A DNA stretch of 64,000 nucleotides from Deltaproteobacteria bacterium (GTDB lineage Bacteria; Myxococcota_A; Polyangia; Polyangiales; Ga0077539), in the NCBI GenBank assembly GCA_016218725.1, contig JACRDB010000169.1, positions 1 through 64,000 of the forward strand, written 5' to 3'. The notes beneath the pieces were generated by a model. The model saw only the letters and a list, made by a program, of their open reading frames with translations, was not told the DNA's origin and did no database searches. Below are positions 33,810 through 43,100 of the stretch, one piece after another. The position numbers and the translations under genes were made by a program. Positions within the stretch are counted from its first letter, which is position 1. Each line of letters opens with the position of its first letter.

Positions 33810-34274
33810 ATGATTGACACGCCGAGCCTCACCGACAGCCCCGAGCGCACCGTGGCGGTGCTGCGCATCACCGTGCCGCGGAATGGTATCCGCGAGGTCA
33901 TGGGACCGGCCTTCGCGGAGCTCCTCGCGGTGGTCAAGGCCCAGGGGGTGGGACCCGCGGGGGCGCTGTTCTCGCATCATCACCGCATGGACCCGGAGGT
34001 GTTTGACTTCGAGGTGGGGGTGCCGGTGACCGCGGCGGTGACGCCCTCCGGGAGGGTGGAGCCCGGGCTCCTGCCCGCGGCCAGGGTCGCCCGCACGGTG
34101 TACCACGGCGGCTACGAGGGCCTCGGGGACGCCTGGGGCGCGTTTCTCACGTGGGTGAACACCCAGCCCGTCGCGCAGCGGGCGGACTTCTGGGAGACCT
34201 ACCTCTCCGGACCCGAGTCGGGCCTGGACCCCTCCCGGTGGCAGACGGAGCTGGTCAAGCCCTTGTCGGCGTAG
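33810..34274 (+). CDS. GyrI-like/effector-binding domain protein
   Basis: This 154-residue protein is a single GyrI-like (AraC effector-binding) domain. It has paired beta-alpha units (RTVAVLRITVPRNGI; VFDFEVGVPV), the late VARTVYHGGYEGLGDAWGAF, and the end FWETYLSGPE. These domains bind small hydrophobic ligands or act as hydrolases. It has no DNA-binding part. It opens a same-strand block with the hemerythrin and thioesterase genes, 26 bp before the next start. Confidence 0.85.
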   Translation: MIDTPSLTDSPERTVAVLRITVPRNGIREVMGPAFAELLAVVKAQGVGPAGALFSHHHRMDPEVFDFEVGVPVTAAVTPSGRVEPGLLPAARVARTVYHGGYEGLGDAWGAFLTWVNTQPVAQRADFWETYLSGPESGLDPSRWQTELVKPLSA

Positions 34275-34300
34275 GGCGAGGGCCCATAGGTCCCCGGGCG

Positions 34301-34828
34301 ATGCTCGTCACCCTCGGTCGCCGCGCGGAGCCCACGGACCTGGTCGGGCTCCTCCTGGAGTGCCACCAGCGCATTCGTACCTTCCTCCATGTGGCCTCGG
34401 AGCTCGGGCGTCGGGAGGACCTGGACGCGGCCACCGTGGCCACGGAGAGCGCGCGCTGCGCGCGGTACTTCACCGAGGCCCTGCCCCTGCACGTCGCCGA
34501 CGAGGAGGAGAGCATCCTGCCGCGGCTGCGAGGCGTGGCGCCCGCGGTGGACGCGGCCCTCGCGGCGATGCATGCGCAGCACCAGGACCACGGCGCGCCG
34601 CTCGGGGCGCTCCTCTCGGCGCTCGGGGCGCTGGGCGAGGCGCCCGGAGACCCCGCGGCGCGCGCCCGCGTAAGGGAGGCCGTCACGACGCTTGAAGGCG
34701 CCTTCGAGGAGCACCTCGCGCTGGAGGAGACCGTGCTCTTCCCGGCCCTGGCCGCGCGCCCTCCGGAGGTGCAGCGCGCCATCCGGGAGGAGCTCCGCGG
34801 CCGCCGGAGCGCGCCCTTCGGTGCGTGA
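34301..34828 (+). CDS. Hemerythrin-like HHE-domain protein
   Basis: This 175-residue four-helix-bundle protein has metal-ligand motifs in order: ECHQRIRTFLH (about 22-32), LHVADEEESILPRL (about 66-79), MHAQHQDH (about 90-97) and FEEHLALEETVLFPAL (about 133-148). This is the H...HxxxE...HxxxH...HxxxxE pattern for a di-iron site binding O2 or sensing oxygen, NO or iron. It lies between the effector-binding protein and the thioesterase and overlaps nothing if the latter starts at 34870. Confidence 0.88.
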   Translation: MLVTLGRRAEPTDLVGLLLECHQRIRTFLHVASELGRREDLDAATVATESARCARYFTEALPLHVADEEESILPRLRGVAPAVDAALAAMHAQHQDHGAPLGALLSALGALGEAPGDPAARARVREAVTTLEGAFEEHLALEETVLFPALAARPPEVQRAIREELRGRRSAPFGA

Positions 34829-34869
34829 GGCGCTTGCCGCGCGAGCACCCCGGACCTAGAAGCCCCGGG

Positions 34870-35658
34870 GTGACGCTCACCCCGTTCTCGGCGCTCCTGG
34901 CGCGCGCGGAGCCCGCCCCCGAGGGCCTCGCCCTCACGATCCCCGACGACTGGATGCAGGGCCGCAGCGTCTTCGGCGGCCTCCAGCTCGCCCTGTGCCT
35001 GCGCGCCTTCCGGGCGCTCGTCCCCACGGCCCCGCTGCGCGCTCTCGCGGCCACCTTCGTGGCGCCCGCGGCGGAGCGCCTCGACGTGCGCGCCCAGGTG
35101 CTCCGACGGGGCCGCAGCGCGACCCACGCCGAGGCCCGGCTCATGGACCAGGGCGCCCCCGTCGTGCTGGTCACGGGCTTCTTCGCGGAGCCCAGGGCCT
35201 CGGCGGTGGCGGTCACCCCGTCGCAAGCGCTCCTCCCCGCGGTGGACGCCTCACCCCTGCCGTATGTCCCCGGCGTCACGCCGAAGTTCACCCAGCACTT
35301 CCAGGTGAGGCTCCTGCGCGGAGCCCTGCCCTTCCAGGGCGTGCCCACCACCGAGGCGAGCTACGACGTCAGCATGCGCGACGACGGGCCCGCCACCGAG
35401 GCCCACGTCGTGGCCATCGCGGATTTCGTCCCGCCCCTGGCGCTCTCGCACCTGCGGCAGCCCGCCCCGGGGAGCACCGTCACCTGGCTCCTGGAGTTCC
35501 TCGGAGCCCCCCTCCAGGGCCTCGGGCTCCAGGGCTGGAGGGCCGACGTCACCCTCGACGCCGCCCGCGATGGCTACAGCAGCCAGGGCGTCCTCCTCTG
35601 GGGCCCCGGCGGCGTCCCCGTGGCCCTCTCCCGGCAGAGCATGGTGGTCTTCGGCTAG
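34870..35658 (+). CDS. Acyl-CoA thioesterase-like protein
   Basis: This 262-residue protein has two hot-dog units. The first shows WMQGRSVFGGLQLALCLRAF (about 29-48), the second IADFVPPLALSHLR and LLEFLGAP, in the order of TesB-type enzymes. These hydrolyse acyl-CoA. I take GTG 34870 as the start because the family-like sequence TPFSALLAR begins just after it. An in-frame GTG at 34825 overlapping the previous stop is also possible. Likely co-transcribed with the hemerythrin gene. Confidence 0.8.
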   Translation: MTLTPFSALLARAEPAPEGLALTIPDDWMQGRSVFGGLQLALCLRAFRALVPTAPLRALAATFVAPAAERLDVRAQVLRRGRSATHAEARLMDQGAPVVLVTGFFAEPRASAVAVTPSQALLPAVDASPLPYVPGVTPKFTQHFQVRLLRGALPFQGVPTTEASYDVSMRDDGPATEAHVVAIADFVPPLALSHLRQPAPGSTVTWLLEFLGAPLQGLGLQGWRADVTLDAARDGYSSQGVLLWGPGGVPVALSRQSMVVFG

Positions 35659-35777
35659 AGCTCCGCAGTTTATCAATTTGATTGTTGCGCTCTCAAACTG
35701 ATTGCGGTTGGGGGTGTCGCGCGGGGCTTCCTGCGCGGTGGTACTGTTGGCACGGTGTGTGCGATGGAGCCTGTGTG

Positions 35778-36662
35778 ATGGACCGCAGGAGCCTGCTCCG
35801 GACCTTCGGTGTGCTGCCGCTGGCGGCGCTCTCCTGCGGCCGAAAGGACCGGCCGACGATGACCACCACGGACCAGGGCGAGCGTACGGCGAGCGGGCGG
35901 ATGCCTGTGCTCTTCGCGGCCCATGGGGCGCCGATCTTGTTGGAGGACGCCGGGTGGGTGGGGGACCTCGGGCGGTGGGCGGGGGCGCTGCCGAGGCCTC
36001 GGTCGATCTTGATGGTGTCCGCGCACTGGGAGGCGAGGCCCGCGGCCCTCGGGGCCACGGCGACGGCGCCGCTGGTGTACGATTTCTACGGCTTTCCGGA
36101 GCGCTTCTACCGCGTGCGCTACCCGGCTCCGGGGGCTCCGGCGTTGGCCTCCCGGGTGAGGGAGCTCCTCCGGGCGCGGGCGCTTCCCTTCACCGACGAC
36201 CCCTCCCGGGGTCTGGACCATGGGGCCTATGTGCCCCTCCTGGCGATGTACCCCGAGGCGCAGGTGCCCGTGCTCCAGCTCTCGCTGCCGGGTCTTGACC
36301 CTCGGGCGCTCTTCGCGCTCGGCGAGGCCCTGGCGCCGCTCCGGGACGAGGGGACCCTGGTGTTCGGCAGCGGGTTTCTTACCCACAACATGCGCTACGC
36401 GTTCCGCCCGGGCACGCCCTCGTGGGCCCGGGACTTCGACGCCTGGTGCGAGGACGCCCTCAACCGCTTCGACGTGGACGCGCTCCTGGACTTCCAGTCC
36501 CGCGCCCCGGCCGCGCGCATGGCGCTCCCCACCTGGGAGCACTACGCGCCGCTCCTGGTGGCCGCGGGCGCCGCGTCCACCCATCGCCCCGCGGTCACCT
36601 TCCCCATCACCGGCTGGTGGAACGGCGGGGCCTTCACCCGCCGGAGCGTGCAGCTCGCGTAG
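35778..36662 (+). CDS. LigB-type extradiol dioxygenase family (YgiD-like), exported form
   Basis: This 294-residue protein starts MDRRSLLRTFGVLPLAALSC, a twin-arginine-like or lipoprotein signal. The catalytic part has metal ligands and conserved His: FAAHGAP (about 50), MVSAHWEAR (about 80), LDHGAYVPL (about 150), FLTHNMRY (about 204) and EHYAPLL (about 254). In the YgiD/DOPA-dioxygenase family these bind a single Zn or Fe and cleave catechols. An export signal is unusual for this family. The start at 35778 is chosen for the RR-containing signal. Confidence 0.85.
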   Translation: MDRRSLLRTFGVLPLAALSCGRKDRPTMTTTDQGERTASGRMPVLFAAHGAPILLEDAGWVGDLGRWAGALPRPRSILMVSAHWEARPAALGATATAPLVYDFYGFPERFYRVRYPAPGAPALASRVRELLRARALPFTDDPSRGLDHGAYVPLLAMYPEAQVPVLQLSLPGLDPRALFALGEALAPLRDEGTLVFGSGFLTHNMRYAFRPGTPSWARDFDAWCEDALNRFDVDALLDFQSRAPAARMALPTWEHYAPLLVAAGAASTHRPAVTFPITGWWNGGAFTRRSVQLA

Positions 36663-36716
36663 CCCGGTCCGGGGGGTCGCGTGTTCGGGCCCGGAGTGTA
36701 TTACACTGGCGGGATC

Positions 36717-38708
36717 ATGGCCCGTGACCGTCTTTGCGTACTCCTCGCCGCGGGTCTCTTCGCGGCGCTCCCCCGGTGCTCCAGTGACAGCGCGGCAGGC
36801 CAGGGGCCTCCGAGGCCCCAGGACGCCTCCGTGGACGCCACCAGGGCGGACATGCCGCTCCTCCAGGACACGGCCCCACCGAAGGATACGACCGTCGCGC
36901 CCATGGACTCGGGGATGGACACGGCCCCCGTGGAGGACTCCGCCCCCGCGGAGGCGTCCATGGACAGCGCCCCGGAGGTGGCCGAGGACAGCGCCCCGGA
37001 GGCCGCCGTGGACACCACCATCCGGTGCCCCGAGGGGCAGCTCCTGTGCGGGGGCGCCTGCGTGGACCCCATGGGGGACCGCGCCAACTGCGGCGCCTGC
37101 GGGAACGCCTGCACGGCCCCCGAGCGGGGCCTGGCCGCGTGCATGATGGCCCGCTGCGTGGTGGCCTGCGAGGCGGGCTTCATGCTCCGGGACGGGCGCT
37201 GCATGATGGTGATGCTCCCACCCCCGAGGCTGGTCTCCCCGCCGTGGGGCTCCAGGGTGACCTCGCAGCGCCCGAGATTCCGGGTGGCCCTCTCCGAGGG
37301 CACCGACGGGGCGGCCTTCGAGCTCTGCGAGGACCGCGCGTGCGCCAGGGTGCGGGCGATGTTCACCAGCACCGGCCCCGAGGGCAGCCCCGCGATGGAT
37401 CTTGCGCCCGGGGCGTACTTCTGGCGCGCCCGCGGGAGGATGGGCGAGGCCACGGTGACGGGCCCCAGCGCCGTGTGGGTGTTCTTCGTCGGCCGCCGGA
37501 GCGCGGCGGTGAACACCGCCTGGGGCGTCGCCGCGGACGTCAACGGTGACGCGTGCGGGGACGTGCTGGTGGGGGCCCACCTCGACAGCCGCGCGGTGAT
37601 CCACCAGGGGGCCTCGACGGGCCTCGGCGCCACCGCCTCGGCCACGCTCTCCATCCCCGAGCCCGACGCGGAGTACGGCTTCAGCGTGGCGGGCCTCGGG
37701 GACATCGACGGGGATGGCTACGGAGACGTCGCCATCGGGTCCCCGGGCTTCCAGCAGGTGTATGTCTACCGCGGGAGCGCCACGGGGGTGGCCACCGGGG
37801 CGTCGCCCATCGTGCTCCGAGGCCCGGCGATGTCCCGCTTCGGCCACGCCGTGAACGGCGCCGGGGACGTCAACCGCGATGGTTACGCGGACCTGGTGGT
37901 GGGGGCCCCGAGCGCGCAGCGGGCGTTTGTGTTCTACGGCCGCGCCGCGGGCTTTGACACGACGCCGTCGGTCACGCTGGAGCCCCCGAGCGAGGCCCGG
38001 CGCTACGGCTACTCCGCGGCCACCGCGGGGGACGTCAACGCCGACGGCTTCGCGGACGTGGTGGTGGGCACCTACGGCGCGGACCGGGCGTACGTCTACC
38101 TCGGGAGCGCCACGGGACTCGGGACCACCGGGGTCGAGCTCCGGGGTCCCGCCATGAGCGAGTTCGGCAAGGCCGTCGGCGGCGCGGACGTCAACGGCGA
38201 CGGCTACTCCGACGTTTTGGCCACCACGTTCCAGACCAACATTCTGTACGTGTACAACGGCGGGATGAGCGGCGTCCCCATGATGCCCAACGCGACCATC
38301 CGCGGGCCCGAGGGCAACAACGACTACGGCGACACCGTGGCGGACCTCGGGGACGTGAACCTCGACGGCTTCACGGACGTGGGCGTGGGGGCCCCGCTGG
38401 AGGACCAGGTCTTCGTGTACCAGGGCGGCGCCTCGGGGCTGGCGACGATGGCCACGCCGGTGCTCAGCGGCCCGGAGGGAGGGGCCTTTGGCCACGCCCT
38501 CTCCGGGGCCGGCGACGTCAACTGCGACGGCGTGCCGGAGTTCGTGGTCGGGGCCTCGGAGGTCAACCGCGCGATGGTCTACACCGGCTCCATGACCGGC
38601 GTGGTCACCATGCCCATGATCTCGCTCGACGGTAGCCGCGGGGGCTTCGGCGCCGCCGTGGCGTGCGTCACGCCCAGGTGGACCTGGCGCAGGCCGGGGC
38701 GCTCGTAG
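36717..38708 (+). CDS. FG-GAP propeller lipoprotein
   Basis: This 663-residue protein has a signal ending AALPRCSS. An Asp/Pro-rich linker (about 30-100) follows, then a short Cys-rich unit CGGACVDPMGDRANCGACGN and an Ig-like stretch. Seven FG-GAP repeats complete it, each with a DxDxDG calcium loop: DVNGDACGD, DIDGDGYGD, DVNRDGYAD, DVNADGFAD, DVNGDGYSD, DVNLDGFTD, DVNCDGVPE. Seven blades match an integrin-alpha-type propeller. The last residues (TPRWTWRRPGRS) look unlike the rest, as if the original C-terminus had been replaced. It should be a surface-anchored calcium-binding adhesion or scaffold protein. Confidence 0.88.
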   Translation: MARDRLCVLLAAGLFAALPRCSSDSAAGQGPPRPQDASVDATRADMPLLQDTAPPKDTTVAPMDSGMDTAPVEDSAPAEASMDSAPEVAEDSAPEAAVDTTIRCPEGQLLCGGACVDPMGDRANCGACGNACTAPERGLAACMMARCVVACEAGFMLRDGRCMMVMLPPPRLVSPPWGSRVTSQRPRFRVALSEGTDGAAFELCEDRACARVRAMFTSTGPEGSPAMDLAPGAYFWRARGRMGEATVTGPSAVWVFFVGRRSAAVNTAWGVAADVNGDACGDVLVGAHLDSRAVIHQGASTGLGATASATLSIPEPDAEYGFSVAGLGDIDGDGYGDVAIGSPGFQQVYVYRGSATGVATGASPIVLRGPAMSRFGHAVNGAGDVNRDGYADLVVGAPSAQRAFVFYGRAAGFDTTPSVTLEPPSEARRYGYSAATAGDVNADGFADVVVGTYGADRAYVYLGSATGLGTTGVELRGPAMSEFGKAVGGADVNGDGYSDVLATTFQTNILYVYNGGMSGVPMMPNATIRGPEGNNDYGDTVADLGDVNLDGFTDVGVGAPLEDQVFVYQGGASGLATMATPVLSGPEGGAFGHALSGAGDVNCDGVPEFVVGASEVNRAMVYTGSMTGVVTMPMISLDGSRGGFGAAVACVTPRWTWRRPGRS

Positions 38709-38720
38709 GAGCCAGCGACC

Positions 38721-40034
38721 TCACGGCCTCCAGACGCGGGTGAGGTCGGAGATGCGCGCGTACACCGCGGGGCCGCGGTCCTCGGCGTGGAGGTGCCGGT
38801 CCACGTGGGCCAGGGCCATGTCCATCCGCGCGAGGTAGTTGTCGCTGAAGTTCGGCGGGTGGAAGCCCACCTGGAAGAGCGCCGGGGCGCGCAGGGCGCG
38901 GCCCGTGGGGGCGTTCTGCTCGTACACCGCGACCATGTCCTGGCCCGTGATGTAGTCCACCAGGATGCCGTTGTCGGGCACCTCCAGGATGCGCATGGGG
39001 CGCATCGGGGCGCTCCGGGTGATGAGCTCCTCGGAGGGGAAATACGGCTGCGACGTCTCCGTGATCCCGGTCCAGTTGCGCTCGTTCCAGGTGTAGAGGT
39101 TGTACCCCCGCCAGGAGGCGATCCGGTGCGGGGGCATGGCGCTGGAGTCCACCGTGTACCCCGACGCCTCCAGGGCCCGCAGGGTGGACAGGTCCGCGGT
39201 CCAGCCCCCGGCGCGGAAGCTGGTGGGGCGCCCGAGGCCGTGGCGCTGGAAGACCTCCACGGCGTACCGGAGCTGGGCGGTCATCTCCGCCTCGGTGTAG
39301 GCCGCCAGCACCGTGAGGTACCCCGTGGTGTCCCCCGGGGCAAACGCGGGCTCCGTGCGGCACCGCACCCCCGCGGCGGTGACGAAATGGCACCAGCCGT
39401 GGATGTGCACCCCCAGCTCGTCCCCGTGCTCGTCCCGCATGGCCTTCACCCAGCGCTCGAGCTCCGCCTTGCGGGCCTCCGACACCTGCGGGTCCGTGTA
39501 ATGGAAGGGCGCGAAGAAATGCGAGTACACCAGCCTGGGGTGCCTGCGCCGCAGCTCGTCCATCCGGGCGATCTCCCGGTCCGAGAAGCGCGTGTCGTCA
39601 AAGTCCGTGGACACCACCACGTACGCCGGGTGGCTCACCTGGAAGGTGCGCGTCACCACCGGCGTGCGCGAGGTGCCCGCCCCCACCTTCAGCGTGTGCT
39701 CCCCGGGCGCGAGCGCGTCCACCGCCAGGCGCACGGTCCACACCCCGTCGCTCCCACGCACCGCCGCCACGGCGCTCCGGGAGTCCACCGAGGCCCGCAG
39801 CCGCGTCACCCCCGCCGGCGGCGTGATGCGCACCGTGAGCTCCCGGTCCCCCGCGGTGAGCCCGTCCCCCTTGAGCACCCACTGGCGAGACACCGCCACC
39901 GTGTACCGAGGGTCGTCCCTCCGCGTGCCGCTCTCCTCCACCAGCGAGTCATCGCCAGGCTCAAGCTCCTCCACCCCCGACCCGCAGGACGCGAGGAGCC
40001 CCCCCACCACGAACCACAATACACTCTGGTTCAT
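38721..40034 (-). CDS. Polysaccharide-deacetylase-like lipoprotein
   Basis: This is a 437-residue protein from ATG 40034 (40046 also possible). The signal ends GGLLASCGSG. A beta-domain (about 45-135) precedes a (beta/alpha) barrel with STDFDDTRFSD (two Asp), GVHIHGWCHF (HxH) and SFRAGGW, the D...HxxxH-like metal site of NodB-type deacetylases in modified spacing. The protein would act on cell-wall or capsule sugars at the surface. It is convergent with the propeller gene. The upstream 100 bp are AT-rich and carry a candidate promoter. Confidence 0.75.
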   Translation of the reverse strand: MNQSVLWFVVGGLLASCGSGVEELEPGDDSLVEESGTRRDDPRYTVAVSRQWVLKGDGLTAGDRELTVRITPPAGVTRLRASVDSRSAVAAVRGSDGVWTVRLAVDALAPGEHTLKVGAGTSRTPVVTRTFQVSHPAYVVVSTDFDDTRFSDREIARMDELRRRHPRLVYSHFFAPFHYTDPQVSEARKAELERWVKAMRDEHGDELGVHIHGWCHFVTAAGVRCRTEPAFAPGDTTGYLTVLAAYTEAEMTAQLRYAVEVFQRHGLGRPTSFRAGGWTADLSTLRALEASGYTVDSSAMPPHRIASWRGYNLYTWNERNWTGITETSQPYFPSEELITRSAPMRPMRILEVPDNGILVDYITGQDMVAVYEQNAPTGRALRAPALFQVGFHPPNFSDNYLARMDMALAHVDRHLHAEDRGPAVYARISDLTRVWRP

Positions 40035-40047
40035 GCAGGGAACCATA

Positions 40048-40079
40048 CCACATAGTAGTTATTTGACTACCCTGCAAGT
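40048..40079 (-). promoter_or_regulatory. Candidate promoter of the deacetylase-like gene
   Basis: On the minus strand, TTGCAG and TATGTG are separated by 17 bp, in the most AT-rich patch nearby. A small dyad GTAGT-N6-ACTAC (40055-40070) lies in the spacer. Reading by eye only. Confidence 0.3.
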
Positions 40080-40141
40080 GACCGAAACGACCTCCCGATG
40101 ATCGCATTTCACGGACATTCTGGCCGTGAATGGCGAAGTTA

Positions 40142-43100
40142 TTAGAAGCCCGCGAGGCTGGCGATGGAGGAGAAGAGGCCGAGGTCCGCCTGGGTCTCCG
40201 GGTTGTCATCGATGGGGATGACCACCACCGGGAACTCGAAGAGCACGCCGAAGTAGAAGCGCCGGGACTGGCCCGTGTTGGGCGGAGGCGGCGCGAAGCT
40301 CCTGCCGGGTTGGAGCTCACGGAGGGCGTTGCGGAAGCCCCTCTCGCCGTTGCGGTTGGTCGGGAACAGGAAGGTCTCCACGATGGGGACAAAGGAGAAA
40401 TCCGACAGCGGGGTCTTGAGCTTGGTGAAGCCCTCGGGGTTGAAGCTGGAGCTGCCCCCGGGGGTGGCGGGGGGCGAGACAAAATTCGACGCGGCGTTGC
40501 CGTTGCGGTCCGTGCCGAAGAGTTCGAACTCGAGGGTGAGCCCGCCGGAGGCTTCGACGTAGGTGCGGAGCACGGCGTTGGCGGCCAGGGCGCGCCGCCG
40601 CAGGGCGCGCGCGGCGGCGCCCACCTTCACCTGGAGGGAGACCGCCAGGGGCTTGACGTCCCCGGGGAGGTAGTCCGCGCTGAAGCTGGGACCGAACTCC
40701 AGGTTGATCGGGCGGTTCGAGAGCCGCACCTCCGGGCTCTTCAAGTCAATGCCCAGGTTGGTCTCGACGGAGATGGTGAAGAGCTGTGGGTACAGCGTCT
40801 CGGGCTCCCAGGTGAAATCGAAGCCGAAGCCCAGGCCCGCGGTGGAGGCGTACGCCCCGGAGCGCTCGACCAGCTGCACGCCCGCGTTGAAGCCGTTGAA
40901 GCCCCCGACGGTGCCCAGGTCCCGGCCCGTGATGGCCTCCACCAGCAGGAGCCCGATCTCCGCGAGGATGGGCGCGGCGATGGCCGCCAGCACCCCCGCG
41001 ATGATGTTCGTGATGGCCAGCTCCCCGAGGGAGAAGCGCCCCGTGGGGTCGGTGTACCGCAGGGGGTTGTTGCCCACGTAGCGGTACGGGTCGAAGAGCG
41101 CCGGCGCCGACGGGTCCTGGGACACCGCGTCGGGCGTGAGAAACCGCCCGAGGGACGGGTCGTAGAAGCGCGACCGGAGGAAGTACAGCCCGAGCTCCGG
41201 CACCAGGTACTCGCCCCGGAAGCCCAGCCGCGCACCGCGGCCAAAGCCCGCGGAGCCCTCGCCGAAGGCCGTGTACCCGTGCCTCGCCGTGAAGGCCCCG
41301 CCGTCGATCACGCCCACAACGCTCCCGAGGGCGTCGCGCACCACGGGGCGCGCGGCGCTGCCCTCGACCACGGCCACCAGGCCCTCGGGGCCGTAGACGT
41401 AGCGCACCAGGAGAGCGCCGTCCGGGGCGCGCTCCTCCAGGAGCCGCGGCGCCCCCGCGGCGCGGTCCCAGAGGAGCCTGCGCGAGGCGCCGTCGATGTC
41501 CACGGTGCGCAGGAGCTCCTGGTCGTCGTAGGTGAAGCGCACCCGGGCGGGCGCGGCGCCGGCGCGGGTGACCTCCGCCAGGCGCCCCACGGCGTCGTAG
41601 CGCAGGCGCTCGGTGACGGCGCCCTCGGAGCGCTCGACCAGGCGCCCGGCGGCGTCCCAGCGGAGCGTGGCGCCTCCCGCGGCGACGGGCCTCAAACGGT
41701 CCAGCGTGAGGCGCCGCGAGCCCAGCGCCGTCAAGCTCCCGTCGCGGTCGTAGGTGTAGTCCAGGGTGGTGCCCCCGCGGGTCTCGCGCGAGAGGTGCCC
41801 TCTGGCGTCGTAGGTGAAGCGCGCGCTCCGGGTCGCGCCGCCGGAGGTCTCGTCCAGGGCGGTCACGTCCCCGGCGAGGTCCCGGGTGACGGTCTGCTCG
41901 TAGAGCGTTGCCCCAGCGCGCGTTACGCGCACTGCGGTGAGCTCCCCGCGGCCGTCCCTGGTGTAGGTGGTCACCAGCTCCCCGGGCTGCCTCACGCCCA
42001 CGAGCTGCCCGGCCAGGTCATAGGTGAACTCCGCCCTCCCCGCGGACGGATCCTCCACGGAGCCCAGGCGCCCGGAGGCCGGGTCCCAGCCCTGCCTCAC
42101 CGAACCCGACGGCGTCCCCACGGTCTCCACCCGCCCGGCCGTGTCGTAGGTGTACGCAACGAAATCTCCGTCGGAGGTGTCCGCCCGGCGCAGGCGCCCG
42201 GAGGCCTCCGTGGAGAAGGTCACCATGCCGTACGGTCCCCGGGCTGACACAAGCCTGGGCCCCGCCCAGGTGCGCGTCTCCGTCAGCGCCGGGTCCGAGG
42301 GGGTGCGCGCCGCCAGGTGCCCCGCGGCGTCGTAGGTGAACACCGTCGCCTGCCCGGTGCCGTCGGTGATCCGTGTCTGACGCCCCAGGGCGTCGTGCTC
42401 GAAGCGCTCTTCACCGCCCCAGGGGAACCGGCGTGTAGTTAGATGTGCTGAAATGTCGTAGCTGTAGGTCCACACCGCGCCCGATGGCAGGGTAGCGGCC
42501 GTCAGGCGTCCGAGGGTGTTGTACGTACAAGTGAGGGCCTCGCCGCCAGGGGTGGTGGTGCTCACCAGGTGCCCGGCGGGGTTGTAGGTCATGCGGGTGA
42601 CCTCTCCTCGGGGGTTGGTGACGGCGGTGACGTGGCCTTCGATGTCTCGGGTGATGCGGGTGACGCCTCCGGCGGGGTCACGGAGTTCTGTCGGGGCGCC
42701 ATCGGGGTCATAGGCGTAGGCCGTGCGGCGCCCGAGAGCGTCCACGGTGGCGGTGCGGCGGCCTCCGGGGGAGTACTCGAAGCGGGCGGAGCCACCTCCG
42801 GGGCCGGTCACGGTGACCGGGCGATTGCCGGCGTTGTAGGTGAAGGCCCAGGCGCCGCGACCGGGGAGGTCCAGGGCGGTGATATGGCCCGCGGCGTCGT
42901 AGGTCATGCGCGCGGTCTGGCCGCCGGGGAGGGTGCTGCGGGTCATGCGCCCGAGGGCGTCCCAGCTACGATCCAGCACGCGTCCGTCGCCGAGGGTGAC
43001 CGCGGTGGGGCGACCCGTGGGGCCACGGAGCACCGTGGTGGTGGTGCCATTCAGGTCCCGGAAGGCCACCGGGAGGTCTCGCGCGTCGTAGAGCACGGTC

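Noticed and set aside
40142..41130. RHS C-terminus as a classical polymorphic toxin with immunity gene
   Set aside because: No nuclease, deaminase or protease motif is visible. The next gene downstream is a signal-bearing deacetylase-like lipoprotein, not a small immunity protein.
40130..42247. A 705-codon plus-strand frame, with similar long frames at 42569-44254 and 44411-46591
   Set aside because: All are antisense to the RHS gene and are mirror images of its YD repeats.
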